Below are positions 32,289 to 41,717 of a stretch of DNA of 64,000 nt, piece by piece (positions within the stretch are counted from its first letter, which is position 1; every line of letters starts with the position of its first letter). Position numbers and translations under genes: made by a program. This DNA comes from Flagellimonas sediminis (GTDB taxonomy: Bacteria; Bacteroidota; Bacteroidia; Flavobacteriales; Flavobacteriaceae), in contig NZ_JAAAMI010000001.1 of the NCBI RefSeq assembly GCF_010500845.1, positions 124,001-188,000 on the forward strand, given 5' to 3'. The notes under the pieces were generated by a model, which was given only the letters and a program-made list of their open reading frames with translations, was not told the origin of the DNA and did not search any database.

Positions 32289-33575
32289 TTAAACCAATTC
32301 AAGAGCCAACCGAATGGCATCATAAATCCTGTCCATCTGTGTCTTGGTGGTTACATACGGCGCCAAAATATATATGGTGTTGCCCAATGGCCTCAGGAAT
32401 ACTCCTTTATCCATAAAATGTTTGAAAAGTCGGTTCCGAAGATTGCCGTAGCGTTCCATTTGCACTTTCAGATCCAAGGCATAAATGACCCCAAGTTGTC
32501 GCGTATTGGCTACTTTCGGATGCGATTTAATTTCATTGTCGAATGCCGTATGCCACTGGATAATATTCTGGATATTCTTTTGGATCTCTTCGGTCTGTAA
32601 CAGCTCCAAAGCGGCCAAGGCTGCAGTGCATGCCAAAGGATTGGCGGTGTAGGTATGCCCGTGGAAAAGTCCCTTGGCCACCTCATCACTATAAAAGGCC
32701 ATATACACTTCTTCCGTGCAAGTGGTGAGTCCCATGGGGATCAAACCGGCCGTAAGGGCCTTGGACAGGCACATGATATCCGGTTGGGTAGACAAATATT
32801 CCGAAGCAAAGTGTTTGCCTGTTTTTCCAAATCCGGTCATGACCTCGTCGGCAACAAGCAACACTCCATGCGATTTGAGCAAAGCGAGGATTTTTTCAAG
32901 ACCTTCGGCATCGTGCATTTTCATGGCTGCGGCACCTTGTACCAAAGGTTCGTAGATAAATCCGGCCAAGTTGTTGTTTTTCAATCGCTTGGTCAATTGG
33001 GCCAAAATAGAATCGATATTTTTGGCCGTAGGTACAGGTATCCGTTCCACTTCAATAAAGAAATCCTCAAAAGGACCATTGTAAACCGAAAGGCCCGAAA
33101 CGGACATGGCACCAAAGGTGTCGCCGTGAAATCCTTCTTCAAAAGCCAAAAGCACATTGCGTTTTTGACCTTTGTTGAAATGGTACTGTAAAGCCATTTT
33201 GATACCCACCTCCGTCGCTGTAGAACCATTGTCCGAAAAGAACATTTTCTGCTGGTTCGGTGGTAAAATCTTGATGAGTTCTTCCGAAAGTCGAACAGCA
33301 GGCTCGTGGGTAAATCCACTAAAGACCACTTGATCCAATCGCTGCATCTGTTGCATGACGGGTTCCAAAATATACGGGTTGCAATGGCCATACACACAGG
33401 TGTACCACGAGGAAATGCCATCCACATATTCCTTACCTTCCTCATCATACAACAAAGCCCCTTGCGCTCTTGCAATGGCGAGCATTTCAGGATAGATTTT
33501 ATGCTGGGTCAGGGGGTGCCAGAGGTGTTTTTTGTCCCGATCCGATAATTTTTCCAGTGCTATGGAATCTCTCAA
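32289..33575 (-). CDS. bioA: Adenosylmethionine-8-amino-7-oxononanoate aminotransferase
   Basis: 428 residues of the class III aminotransferase fold. It shows HLWHPLTQHKIYPE, the substrate-binding WYTCVYGHCNP, the PLP-contacting DNGSTATEVGIKMAL, GFHGDTFGAMS and VADEVMTGFGKTG. The Schiff-base Lys is in MCLSKALTAGL. It converts KAPA to DAPA using S-adenosylmethionine. It heads a unit with the beta-ketoacyl synthase, and the glycosyltransferase gene diverges from it. Confidence 0.96.
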   Translation of the reverse strand: MRDSIALEKLSDRDKKHLWHPLTQHKIYPEMLAIARAQGALLYDEEGKEYVDGISSWYTCVYGHCNPYILEPVMQQMQRLDQVVFSGFTHEPAVRLSEELIKILPPNQQKMFFSDNGSTATEVGIKMALQYHFNKGQKRNVLLAFEEGFHGDTFGAMSVSGLSVYNGPFEDFFIEVERIPVPTAKNIDSILAQLTKRLKNNNLAGFIYEPLVQGAAAMKMHDAEGLEKILALLKSHGVLLVADEVMTGFGKTGKHFASEYLSTQPDIMCLSKALTAGLIPMGLTTCTEEVYMAFYSDEVAKGLFHGHTYTANPLACTAALAALELLQTEEIQKNIQNIIQWHTAFDNEIKSHPKVANTRQLGVIYALDLKVQMERYGNLRNRLFKHFMDKGVFLRPLGNTIYILAPYVTTKTQMDRIYDAIRLALELV

Positions 33576-33631
33576 AACATTCTATTTATCTATATTGCAA
33601 AGATGATCATTAATAGCCAAAAAAACCGACC

Positions 33632-35113
33632 TTGACCGTGCATAATCCATTTGTGATTCGAGACTACGAAGACCTGAATTGGAAACGGGTCCTATTTGTT
33701 TTGGCGTTGTTGGCGCTTATTATCCGGTTTCCTTTCTTTTTTAGGGATTATGTGGATCGTGATGAAAGTACCTTTATCATTATGGGGCAATCGTGGGCCG
33801 ACGGGCATTTGCCCTATATCCAACTTTGGGATTTGAAACCGCCCATCACGTTTCTCTTGTTTGCTTCGATCATCAAGATGTTTGGGCAGAGTTTTATTGC
33901 GATACGATTTTTCGGTTCGTTGATGGTCGCCATCACGGCTTTGTTCACTTATGGCATTGCCAACAAAATTACTTCCAAAAAAGTAGCTTTTTGGACAGGT
34001 GTGTTCTGTGTTTTTTTTCAAAGCTTATTCGGAAGTCTACAAGGGGTAATGTCGGAACATATTTGCACCCTCTTTTTTGTGATCGGGGTCTATCTGTTGT
34101 TCTGTAGAAAGGTTTGGTATCTCTATTTGGCTTCCGGGTTGCTTTTCGGTTTGTCCATCATGTCCAAATTGAACATGGCCTATCCCGTATTTGTGGTGGG
34201 ATTGTTTTTGCTGTGGGAAGGATTCCGGGAACGGAAAATAGCACTGACAATTGCCAATATGACCATAATGGTCATGGGTACGGTGTTGATCGTATTATTG
34301 ACAGCCCTACCGTACTATCTAGAAGGGAATGTGCAAATTTGGTGGCAATCCATTTTTAAGGCCCCCATGGCTTATTCCGAAGGAAAATTCCATTCCCCAT
34401 TGAATACCCTTCCCTTTTTGATCATCATCTTGGGGTTGTTGGCCATTGGGTTCAAAACCAAAGTTATCGATTACAAATCCAGAGGACTACAACTATTAAC
34501 GGCGGTTACCCTTGGCATTTTGTTGTCCTTTATGCAGGCAGGAAAAGTGAATGGGCATTATTTGATCCAACTGTATCCCTTTATTTTGATTCCCTTGGGT
34601 ATGGCGGTTGCCAAACTTCCCCCGCTTCAGAAAAAATTTAAACCCGTCATCATTATATTGCTCCTTTTGATTCCCATGGAATCCTATTTGGAATATGCCA
34701 ACATCATTTCCAACAAAATGAAAAAAGGGTCCTTTTTTAATGGCGAAGGAGTGGATGTGCCACAATACATTATGGACCATCATCTGGAAACCCAAAACAT
34801 CTTTTTTACGGAATACCATATTGGATACTGGGTTTTAGGCGTATCGCCACCTACAAAGGCCGCTACCCATCCCAGTAATATTACTCGGGAAGAGTTGTTC
34901 CCTTACATGGAAAACCCAAGACGAAGGGGAATGGAGGAATTGCGCTACATTATGGAAGTTATCCAACCCAAAACCTTGGTGGCACGTAAGGGCAAGGAAA
35001 TTTTCGACAAGAAATTACTGGAGTACAATGCCTATATCGACACCTATTTGGCGGAGCATTACACTTTGGCGGCTACGGTAGATAGAGGCCTTATTTATCA
35101 ACGGTCAAAATGA
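33632..35113 (+). CDS. GT39-type membrane glycosyltransferase
   Basis: 493 residues with 9-11 predicted membrane helices in the first 360 residues. The first loop has RFPFFFRDYVDRDEST, the acidic motif of ArnT/PMT-like (GT39/GT-C) enzymes, then AIRFFGSLM and a soluble C-terminal domain with FTEYHIGYWVLG. Such enzymes transfer sugars from polyprenyl-phosphate donors to lipids or proteins in the periplasm. The start is probably TTG at 33632; a GTG two codons later is possible. It breaks the biotin cluster on the opposite strand and overlaps the end of bioD by nine bases. Confidence 0.8.
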   Translation: MTVHNPFVIRDYEDLNWKRVLFVLALLALIIRFPFFFRDYVDRDESTFIIMGQSWADGHLPYIQLWDLKPPITFLLFASIIKMFGQSFIAIRFFGSLMVAITALFTYGIANKITSKKVAFWTGVFCVFFQSLFGSLQGVMSEHICTLFFVIGVYLLFCRKVWYLYLASGLLFGLSIMSKLNMAYPVFVVGLFLLWEGFRERKIALTIANMTIMVMGTVLIVLLTALPYYLEGNVQIWWQSIFKAPMAYSEGKFHSPLNTLPFLIIILGLLAIGFKTKVIDYKSRGLQLLTAVTLGILLSFMQAGKVNGHYLIQLYPFILIPLGMAVAKLPPLQKKFKPVIIILLLLIPMESYLEYANIISNKMKKGSFFNGEGVDVPQYIMDHHLETQNIFFTEYHIGYWVLGVSPPTKAATHPSNITREELFPYMENPRRRGMEELRYIMEVIQPKTLVARKGKEIFDKKLLEYNAYIDTYLAEHYTLAATVDRGLIYQRSK

Positions 35114-35719
35114 TAGCAGGGCTTCATGAAATGCTGCGGCGTATTTTTTGACCACCTCTTTGTTGAACTTTTTCTCCTCATTGATCCGGCCTAAAAAGAC
35201 GGCCCCTGTTTTTTTCAGGATGATTTCCTCGGTCGTAGGGTGTTCGTTTCCGCTAAAGATAATTCCGATCACAACGCCTTTCTGTTGCAATTTTTCAATG
35301 GTCAATAAGGTGTGGTTAATGCTTCCCAAATAGTGTCTTGACACCACGATTACTTTGTAATCGGGTTGGATGAGATCATAAATGGTGTCTGTATCGTTCA
35401 GGGGCACCATCAATCCGCCCGCCCCTTCGATCACCAAATCGTTCTTGGTCGTGGGCAGCACTATTTTATCCAACTGAATGGAAATACCATCGATATCCGC
35501 CGCGGCATGGGGACTCATCGGGGTTTTCAGGGCATAGCTGTTGGGATGGATCACCGTTCGGTCGTTCGAGATCAAGGCCTCTATTTTATGGCTATCGGAA
35601 CGATCCAAATCTCCTGCCTGAATGGGTTTCCAATAATCCGCTGCAAGGGCTTCCACCACAATAGCGGAGGCCACCGTTTTTCCCACTTCGGTCGATATGC
35701 CGGTAACAAAAAATTTCAT
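35105..35719 (-). CDS. bioD: Dethiobiotin synthase
   Basis: 204 residues. The P-loop GISTEVGKT at the N-terminus, YWKPIQAGD, and VIEGAGGLMVPLN with the catalytic acidic residues are standard for BioD. It closes the ureido ring of dethiobiotin from DAPA, CO2 and ATP. Its ATG overlaps the DUF2007 stop by four bases (ATGA), so it belongs to the bioF-DUF2007-bioD unit. Confidence 0.95.
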   Translation of the reverse strand: MKFFVTGISTEVGKTVASAIVVEALAADYWKPIQAGDLDRSDSHKIEALISNDRTVIHPNSYALKTPMSPHAAADIDGISIQLDKIVLPTTKNDLVIEGAGGLMVPLNDTDTIYDLIQPDYKVIVVSRHYLGSINHTLLTIEKLQQKGVVIGIIFSGNEHPTTEEIILKKTGAVFLGRINEEKKFNKEVVKKYAAAFHEALLSF

Positions 35720-36102
35720 TTGGAAGGTCTTGTGATAAAATTACACTGCAAACATCGGTACTTAGTGGATTCAAAAAAAGGAAAGAGCTTATAAAAGAAA
35801 TTTTTTCTGGCATAATAGATCTCGGATCGGGTGGCCTTGCAATTGGGACAAACAATGGGGTTACCGAATTTATCCGTGGCATAGCCCCGTACCTCGTCAT
35901 AAATCTGTTTTGCCCTATCCCAATCGGTGGCATATACCTGCAACCTAACCCCGCCCATGGCCCCGCTAAGGGAAGGGTCAGAATTTACGGTGGCCTCATC
36001 CCGTAAAAAAGCGGGTATACCTTCGGCTTCCAATTTGCCCTTAATGATCAAGGCATCGGCCGGAAACTCAAAACTTCCGATGGTATGGAATTCCACTTTC
36101 AT
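35716..36102 (-). CDS. DUF2007-domain protein with C-terminal zinc ribbon, in the biotin operon
   Basis: 128 residues from the ATG giving MKVEFHTIGSFEFP, which overlaps the bioF stop by four bases; the longer reading lies inside bioF. Residues 1-70 are the DUF2007 signal-transducing-type ferredoxin-like fold (ALIIKGKLEAEGIPAFLRDE, and GGVRLQVYATDWDRA). The C-terminal part has CPNC and CLQC pairs, about 30 residues apart, forming a probable zinc ribbon. Function unknown. Overlapping translation signals on both sides tie it firmly to bioF and bioD. Confidence 0.82.
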   Translation of the reverse strand: MKVEFHTIGSFEFPADALIIKGKLEAEGIPAFLRDEATVNSDPSLSGAMGGVRLQVYATDWDRAKQIYDEVRGYATDKFGNPIVCPNCKATRSEIYYARKNFFYKLFPFFESTKYRCLQCNFITRPSK

Positions 36103-37253
36103 GGTTGCAATTCTTTTTTCAATGATAACAAAACTCGTGAGATTTCTTCTGTTGTATTGAAGGCATGCAGGCAAAAGCGAAGCCGTTCACTGCCTTCCTT
36201 TACCGTTGGGGACAATATGGGCTTTACCTCAAAACCCTCTTCCTGCAAATGGGCAGCTATTTGCTTCACCCTGCCACTCCCTGGCACCACCACGCAGTGA
36301 ATGGCGGAATTGCTTTCCACAAATGAATCCGAAATCCCAAGCTTTTTACACTCTTCTTTAAAAAATCCTATGTTTTCAAAAAGTTGGTTATGCACAGTTG
36401 GTCCTATTTGACCCAAAACCTGATATGCTACCTGAACAGCTGCAACCGAATGGGGTGATAGGGCGGTGGTATAAATCAAGCTCCTGGCAAAATTGACCAA
36501 GTAATCTTTCAATGCTTCACTGCCCAAAATCGCGGCACCATGACACCCCATGGCCTTCCCGAAAGTAATGAGTCTGGCAAAAACTTGTTCTTCCAAGCCC
36601 AAGGCACAAACCATGTCCCTTCCCTCTCCAAAAATACCGGTGGCATGGGCTTCATCAATGATCAGGTAGCACGAATGCTCTTCACACAATTTGACCATTG
36701 CAAAAAGGTCCGGGGTATCGCCATCCATGGAAAACACCGATTCGGTAACAATATATATATCCGCATCTTTAGCTGACTGTGCTTGAATCGATTCCACTCT
36801 TCGTTTCAAGTCGCCTACATCGTTATGGGCAAACTTGTACGACTTGGCATGGCCCATTTGAATGCCGTCACGTATACTGGCATGTATCAGCTCATCATAA
36901 AGTACAATATCCCCTCGCTGTGGCACGGCGGAAAAAAAGCCGACATTGGCATCATACCCCGAATTAAAAACCAATGCTGTCTCGGCACGGTGATGGACTG
37001 CCAAAAAGGTTTCCAATTCCGAATAACCAGTATGATTGCCAGTAAGCAACCGTGAACCCGTGGCGCCGTTAAAGTTGTTCGTACCGTGCAATAATTCGAG
37101 GGTCAACTTTGCTATGTCATCATTTTGGGCCAATCCCAGATAATCGTTGGAGGAGAAATCGATACGGTCGGTATAAGAGGGTAGCCGTCGAAAGGCATCT
37201 TGGGCCAATCGTTCCCTTAATTTGTTTTCCAATTTTGGCGGCAGTTTCTCCAT
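36099..37253 (-). CDS. bioF: 8-amino-7-oxononanoate synthase
   Basis: 384 residues of the alpha-oxoamine synthase family. SSNDYLGLA, GATGSRLLTGNHTGYSELE, the Asp in IIDEAHATGIFGEG and the PLP lysine in ITFGKAMGCHGAA are all present. It condenses pimeloyl-thioester with alanine to KAPA, the first committed step of ring assembly. First gene of the bioF-DUF2007-bioD unit. The promoter box ends only five bases before the ATG, so the message may be leaderless. Confidence 0.95.
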   Translation of the reverse strand: MEKLPPKLENKLRERLAQDAFRRLPSYTDRIDFSSNDYLGLAQNDDIAKLTLELLHGTNNFNGATGSRLLTGNHTGYSELETFLAVHHRAETALVFNSGYDANVGFFSAVPQRGDIVLYDELIHASIRDGIQMGHAKSYKFAHNDVGDLKRRVESIQAQSAKDADIYIVTESVFSMDGDTPDLFAMVKLCEEHSCYLIIDEAHATGIFGEGRDMVCALGLEEQVFARLITFGKAMGCHGAAILGSEALKDYLVNFARSLIYTTALSPHSVAAVQVAYQVLGQIGPTVHNQLFENIGFFKEECKKLGISDSFVESNSAIHCVVVPGSGRVKQIAAHLQEEGFEVKPILSPTVKEGSERLRFCLHAFNTTEEISRVLLSLKKELQP

Positions 37254-37257
37254 ACCA

Positions 37258-37265
37258 CAAAAGTA
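37258..37265 (-). promoter_or_regulatory. Predicted promoter of the bioF operon (-7 box TACTTTTG)
   Basis: Exact TAnnTTTG match on the minus strand. With usual spacing transcription would start at or within a few bases of the bioF ATG. Confidence 0.42.
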
Positions 37266-37315
37266 GTACTTCCTAATTTTAAGCCTATCTTAGAGGTCCA
37301 TAAATCGAATTGAAA

Positions 37316-39112
37316 ATGAAAATCAAATGCTCCCTATTCCTTTTGTTAACAGCAATGGTGGTTTCGGCCCAAACCAATACCTACACCATTTCCTTTGATA
37401 ATGCCGTACACCATGAAGCGGTCATAAAAGCCAGTTTCCCAGAATTGCCCAACGGAGCCGTAACTTTTCAAATGAGCAGGACCTCTCCGGGACGCTATGC
37501 CCTTCATGAATTTGCCAAGAACGTGTATGGTTTTACGGCTACCGATAGCAAAGGGAACAGCTTGGTTGTTGAACGTCCCAATCCCTATCAATGGGTGGTA
37601 TTGGGGCATGATGGCACCATACACATCCAATATATTCTTTTCGCCAACCGCGGCGGAGGCACCTATTCGCAAGTGGATGAGACCCATGCCCATTTGAACA
37701 TCCCTGCCACTTTCATGTTCTCTCCCTCGTTGAACGAGCGGAAAATAGAAGTGACTTTTGATGTTCGCGAGGATTTAAATTGGAAAGTGGCCACCCAGTT
37801 GCCTTTGGTTTCCGGCACTACCTATATGGCCCCGAACCTCTATTATTTTATGGACAGTCCTACGGAAATCAGCAACTATATGCTACGTTCTTTTGAGGTT
37901 GATGGAATGCGGGTAAACCTTGCTTTGCACCATAACGGAACAGAGGATGAAGCCGATACCTATTTTGAAAAAGTGAAGAAAGTGGTCCTCACCGAGAAGG
38001 AGGTGTATGGGGAACTCCCCAATTATGATTACGGTTCCTATACCTTTTTGGCCTGCTACATTCCCAATGCTTCCGGAGACGGCATGGAACACCGCAATTC
38101 TACCATAGTCACCAATACCCGAAGCTTGGCCGATGGTGGCATGGATGGCAATATCGGTACCATTTCCCATGAATATTTTCACTCTTGGAACGTGGAACGC
38201 ATTCGGCCCAAATCGTTGGAGCCTTTCGATTTTGAAGCTGCCAATATGAGTGGTGAACTATGGTTCGCCGAGGGTTTTACCAGTTACTATACCGGATTGA
38301 TTTTGTGCAGGGCCGGACTAATCACATCCAAGGAATATGTGGAAGGCTTGGCAGGCACCTTTAATTATGTATGGAATTCCCCTGCCCTACAATTTTTCAA
38401 TGTGGTTGAAATGAGTTATCAGGCACCCTTTGTAGATGCCGCTACTTCGGTAGATCCCGTAAACAGGGAAAATACTTTTATCTCCTACTACTCCTATGGA
38501 AGTGTATTAGGACTGGCATTGGATCTTTCCCTTCGGGAAAAAGGCCTCAATTTGGACAATTTCATGAAGTCTGTCTGGGTAAAATACGGTAAAACTGAAA
38601 TTCCCTATACCCTCGAAAATTTGCATGAAGCATTGTCCGAGTTTGCGGGCAAATCCTTCGGTGATGACTTTTTCAACAATTATGTGTACCAAAGCAATAT
38701 GCCCAATTATACCCCATTGTTGAACGCTGCCGGGGTTCTTTTGGAGCAACCCAAGAACGAGCCTTACTTTGGTGCCTACACCGTAGTAAATGCGGAAACC
38801 ACGGAAGCAACCATTCTCAGGAACACCAAAATGGGAAGCCCTGCCTATAAGGCCGGTTTGGACAATGGTGATGTAATCCTGAACATAAATGATATGCCAT
38901 TTAAAGCCGACCAAAAGTTTGACGAATATCTCAAGCAATTTGAAATGGGAACTCCACTAAAAGTAAATTTCACCCGTTTTGGCACTCCAAAAACCACCAC
39001 TTTGGTTTTGGAACCCAACCCAGATTATTCGTTCAGTTTGATGGAAGACAAGGAACAAAAACCTTCCAAAAAAATGCTGCAGTACCGCAAGGACTGGTTA
39101 AAAGTGGAATAG
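37316..39112 (+). CDS. M61 family glycyl aminopeptidase-like metallopeptidase with PDZ domain
   Basis: 598 residues with a signal peptide (to about residue 19, VVSAQ). The catalytic motif HEYFHSWNVERIRP has zinc ligands at His285 and His289, with LWFAEGFTSYY holding the third ligand Glu. The N-terminal part is the M61 beta domain; a PDZ domain follows near 490-570 (SPAYKAGLDNGDVILNINDMP). These peptidases remove N-terminal Gly or Ala from peptides. I start at the second codon-level option, ATG 37316 (MKIKCSL), rather than the TTG two codons before. The GNAT gene follows directly. Confidence 0.92.
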   Translation: MKIKCSLFLLLTAMVVSAQTNTYTISFDNAVHHEAVIKASFPELPNGAVTFQMSRTSPGRYALHEFAKNVYGFTATDSKGNSLVVERPNPYQWVVLGHDGTIHIQYILFANRGGGTYSQVDETHAHLNIPATFMFSPSLNERKIEVTFDVREDLNWKVATQLPLVSGTTYMAPNLYYFMDSPTEISNYMLRSFEVDGMRVNLALHHNGTEDEADTYFEKVKKVVLTEKEVYGELPNYDYGSYTFLACYIPNASGDGMEHRNSTIVTNTRSLADGGMDGNIGTISHEYFHSWNVERIRPKSLEPFDFEAANMSGELWFAEGFTSYYTGLILCRAGLITSKEYVEGLAGTFNYVWNSPALQFFNVVEMSYQAPFVDAATSVDPVNRENTFISYYSYGSVLGLALDLSLREKGLNLDNFMKSVWVKYGKTEIPYTLENLHEALSEFAGKSFGDDFFNNYVYQSNMPNYTPLLNAAGVLLEQPKNEPYFGAYTVVNAETTEATILRNTKMGSPAYKAGLDNGDVILNINDMPFKADQKFDEYLKQFEMGTPLKVNFTRFGTPKTTTLVLEPNPDYSFSLMEDKEQKPSKKMLQYRKDWLKVE

Positions 39113-39643
39113 ATGATCACCTATAAGCAAGCTTCTACCATGGAGGAGTTGGAACAGATTCTGGCCCTTCAACAACTAAACTTGATCAAGAACATTTCAG
39201 AAGAAGAACGCAAAAATGAAGGTTTTCTGACCGTGGAACACGACATGGACATCTTAAAGACCATGAACGATGTGTGCGGGCATATCATTGCCGTTGAAGA
39301 TGATCAAGTGGTCGGTTTTGCCCTTTGTATGCATCGTCAATTCGCCAATAGTATTGATCTATTGCGACCCATGTTCGAGGAAATTGATAAAGTGATCGAA
39401 AACAAAAATGGGTACATGGCCATGGGACAGATCTGTGTGGCAAAAAGCCATAGGGGAAGAGGGGTATTCCGTAACCTGTACCTGACCATGAAAGAAAAAC
39501 TACCTGAAGGTATAGATACCATCGTTACCGAGGTGGAAGGTAAGAATACAAGATCTTTGGCAGCACATGCCGCCGTTGGATTTAAAACGATCAACGTTTA
39601 CGCTTCCGGGGAACTGGAATGGCACTTGATTATTTTACAATAA
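39113..39643 (+). CDS. GNAT family N-acetyltransferase
   Basis: 176 residues. The acetyl-CoA-binding motif A reads QICVAKSHRGRGVFRNLY, the Q/RxxGxG/A loop, and the C-terminal strand and helix have EVEGKNTRSLAAHAAVGF. The substrate is not predictable. The ATG follows the M61 stop codon with no gap, so the two are cotranscribed. Confidence 0.87.
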   Translation: MITYKQASTMEELEQILALQQLNLIKNISEEERKNEGFLTVEHDMDILKTMNDVCGHIIAVEDDQVVGFALCMHRQFANSIDLLRPMFEEIDKVIENKNGYMAMGQICVAKSHRGRGVFRNLYLTMKEKLPEGIDTIVTEVEGKNTRSLAAHAAVGFKTINVYASGELEWHLIILQ

Positions 39644-39672
39644 AAAAGCCGCTCCAAGGAGCGGCTTTTTTG
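39642..39672. terminator. Bidirectional Rho-independent terminator
   Basis: The stem GCCGCTCC/GGAGCGGC with A6 on the left and T6 on the right lies between the convergent GNAT and atpC genes and can end both. Confidence 0.87.
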
Positions 39673-39691
39673 TGAATGAATTCATTTATTC

Positions 39692-39970
39692 TTAATCGGC
39701 CAATACAATGACCTTGTTGTCCTTCATTTCAACGGTACCGCTGGTGATGGCCAAAACGGTCTCCCCATTGCTTCCCTTTGAAAATTTATCCTGAAAAGCC
39801 TCATCAATGGTGATGTTACCCTTGACCTTCACGTTTCCTTCTTGTAACAGGGAAACAATGGCTGCGTGGTTTTCCAACATCTGGAACTCCCCATCAACAC
39901 CAGGAACGATAACCGAGGTTACTTCCCCAGAAAACAATGTGGCTTCCGGTGATACGATTTCTAAATACAT
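39692..39970 (-). CDS. atpC: ATP synthase F1 epsilon subunit, short form
   Basis: 92 residues, only the N-terminal beta-sandwich (MYLEIVSPEATLFSGEV, and VPGVDGEFQMLENHAAIVS). The two C-terminal inhibitory helices of the standard ~130-residue subunit are missing, as is usual in Bacteroidota, so epsilon-type inhibition is probably absent. It binds gamma and the c-ring. It follows atpD; the other F0F1 genes are not in the window, and this atpD-atpC split is typical of the phylum. Confidence 0.94.
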   Translation of the reverse strand: MYLEIVSPEATLFSGEVTSVIVPGVDGEFQMLENHAAIVSLLQEGNVKVKGNITIDEAFQDKFSKGSNGETVLAITSGTVEMKDNKVIVLAD

Positions 39971-39975
39971 ACTTT

Positions 39976-40046
39976 ATAGTATTGAGATATGAGATACCAG
40001 TATTGAGACCATTCTAACTTCTAAATACCAGCGTATAAGTTCTGTT
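39976..40046. repeat. Degenerate short repeats between atpD and atpC
   Basis: AGTATTGAGA occurs exactly at 39978-39987 and 39999-40008 (21-base period), with GAGATACCAG between them and CTAAATAC at 39961 and 40021. It looks like the remains of a tandem spacer repeat. Confidence 0.4.
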
Positions 40047-41648
<1,602 letters not shown>

Positions 41649-41663
41649 TTAGCTTTTTTTAAA

Positions 41664-41696
41664 AGAAAAAAGGCACTGAGAATATCAGTGCCTTTT
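41664..41696 (-). terminator. Rho-independent terminator of the orphan TonB receptor
   Basis: The stem GGCACTGA/TCAGTGCC with loop GAATA is followed on the minus strand by a run of T residues. Confidence 0.84.
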
Positions 41697-41717
41697 ATTA
41701 TCCTTTTTTACTGCCAA

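Noticed and set aside
33632-35113. Foreign insertion of the glycosyltransferase into a single bio operon
   Set aside because: No terminal repeats, mobility gene or base-composition change is visible; a split biotin locus may be ancestral in this lineage.
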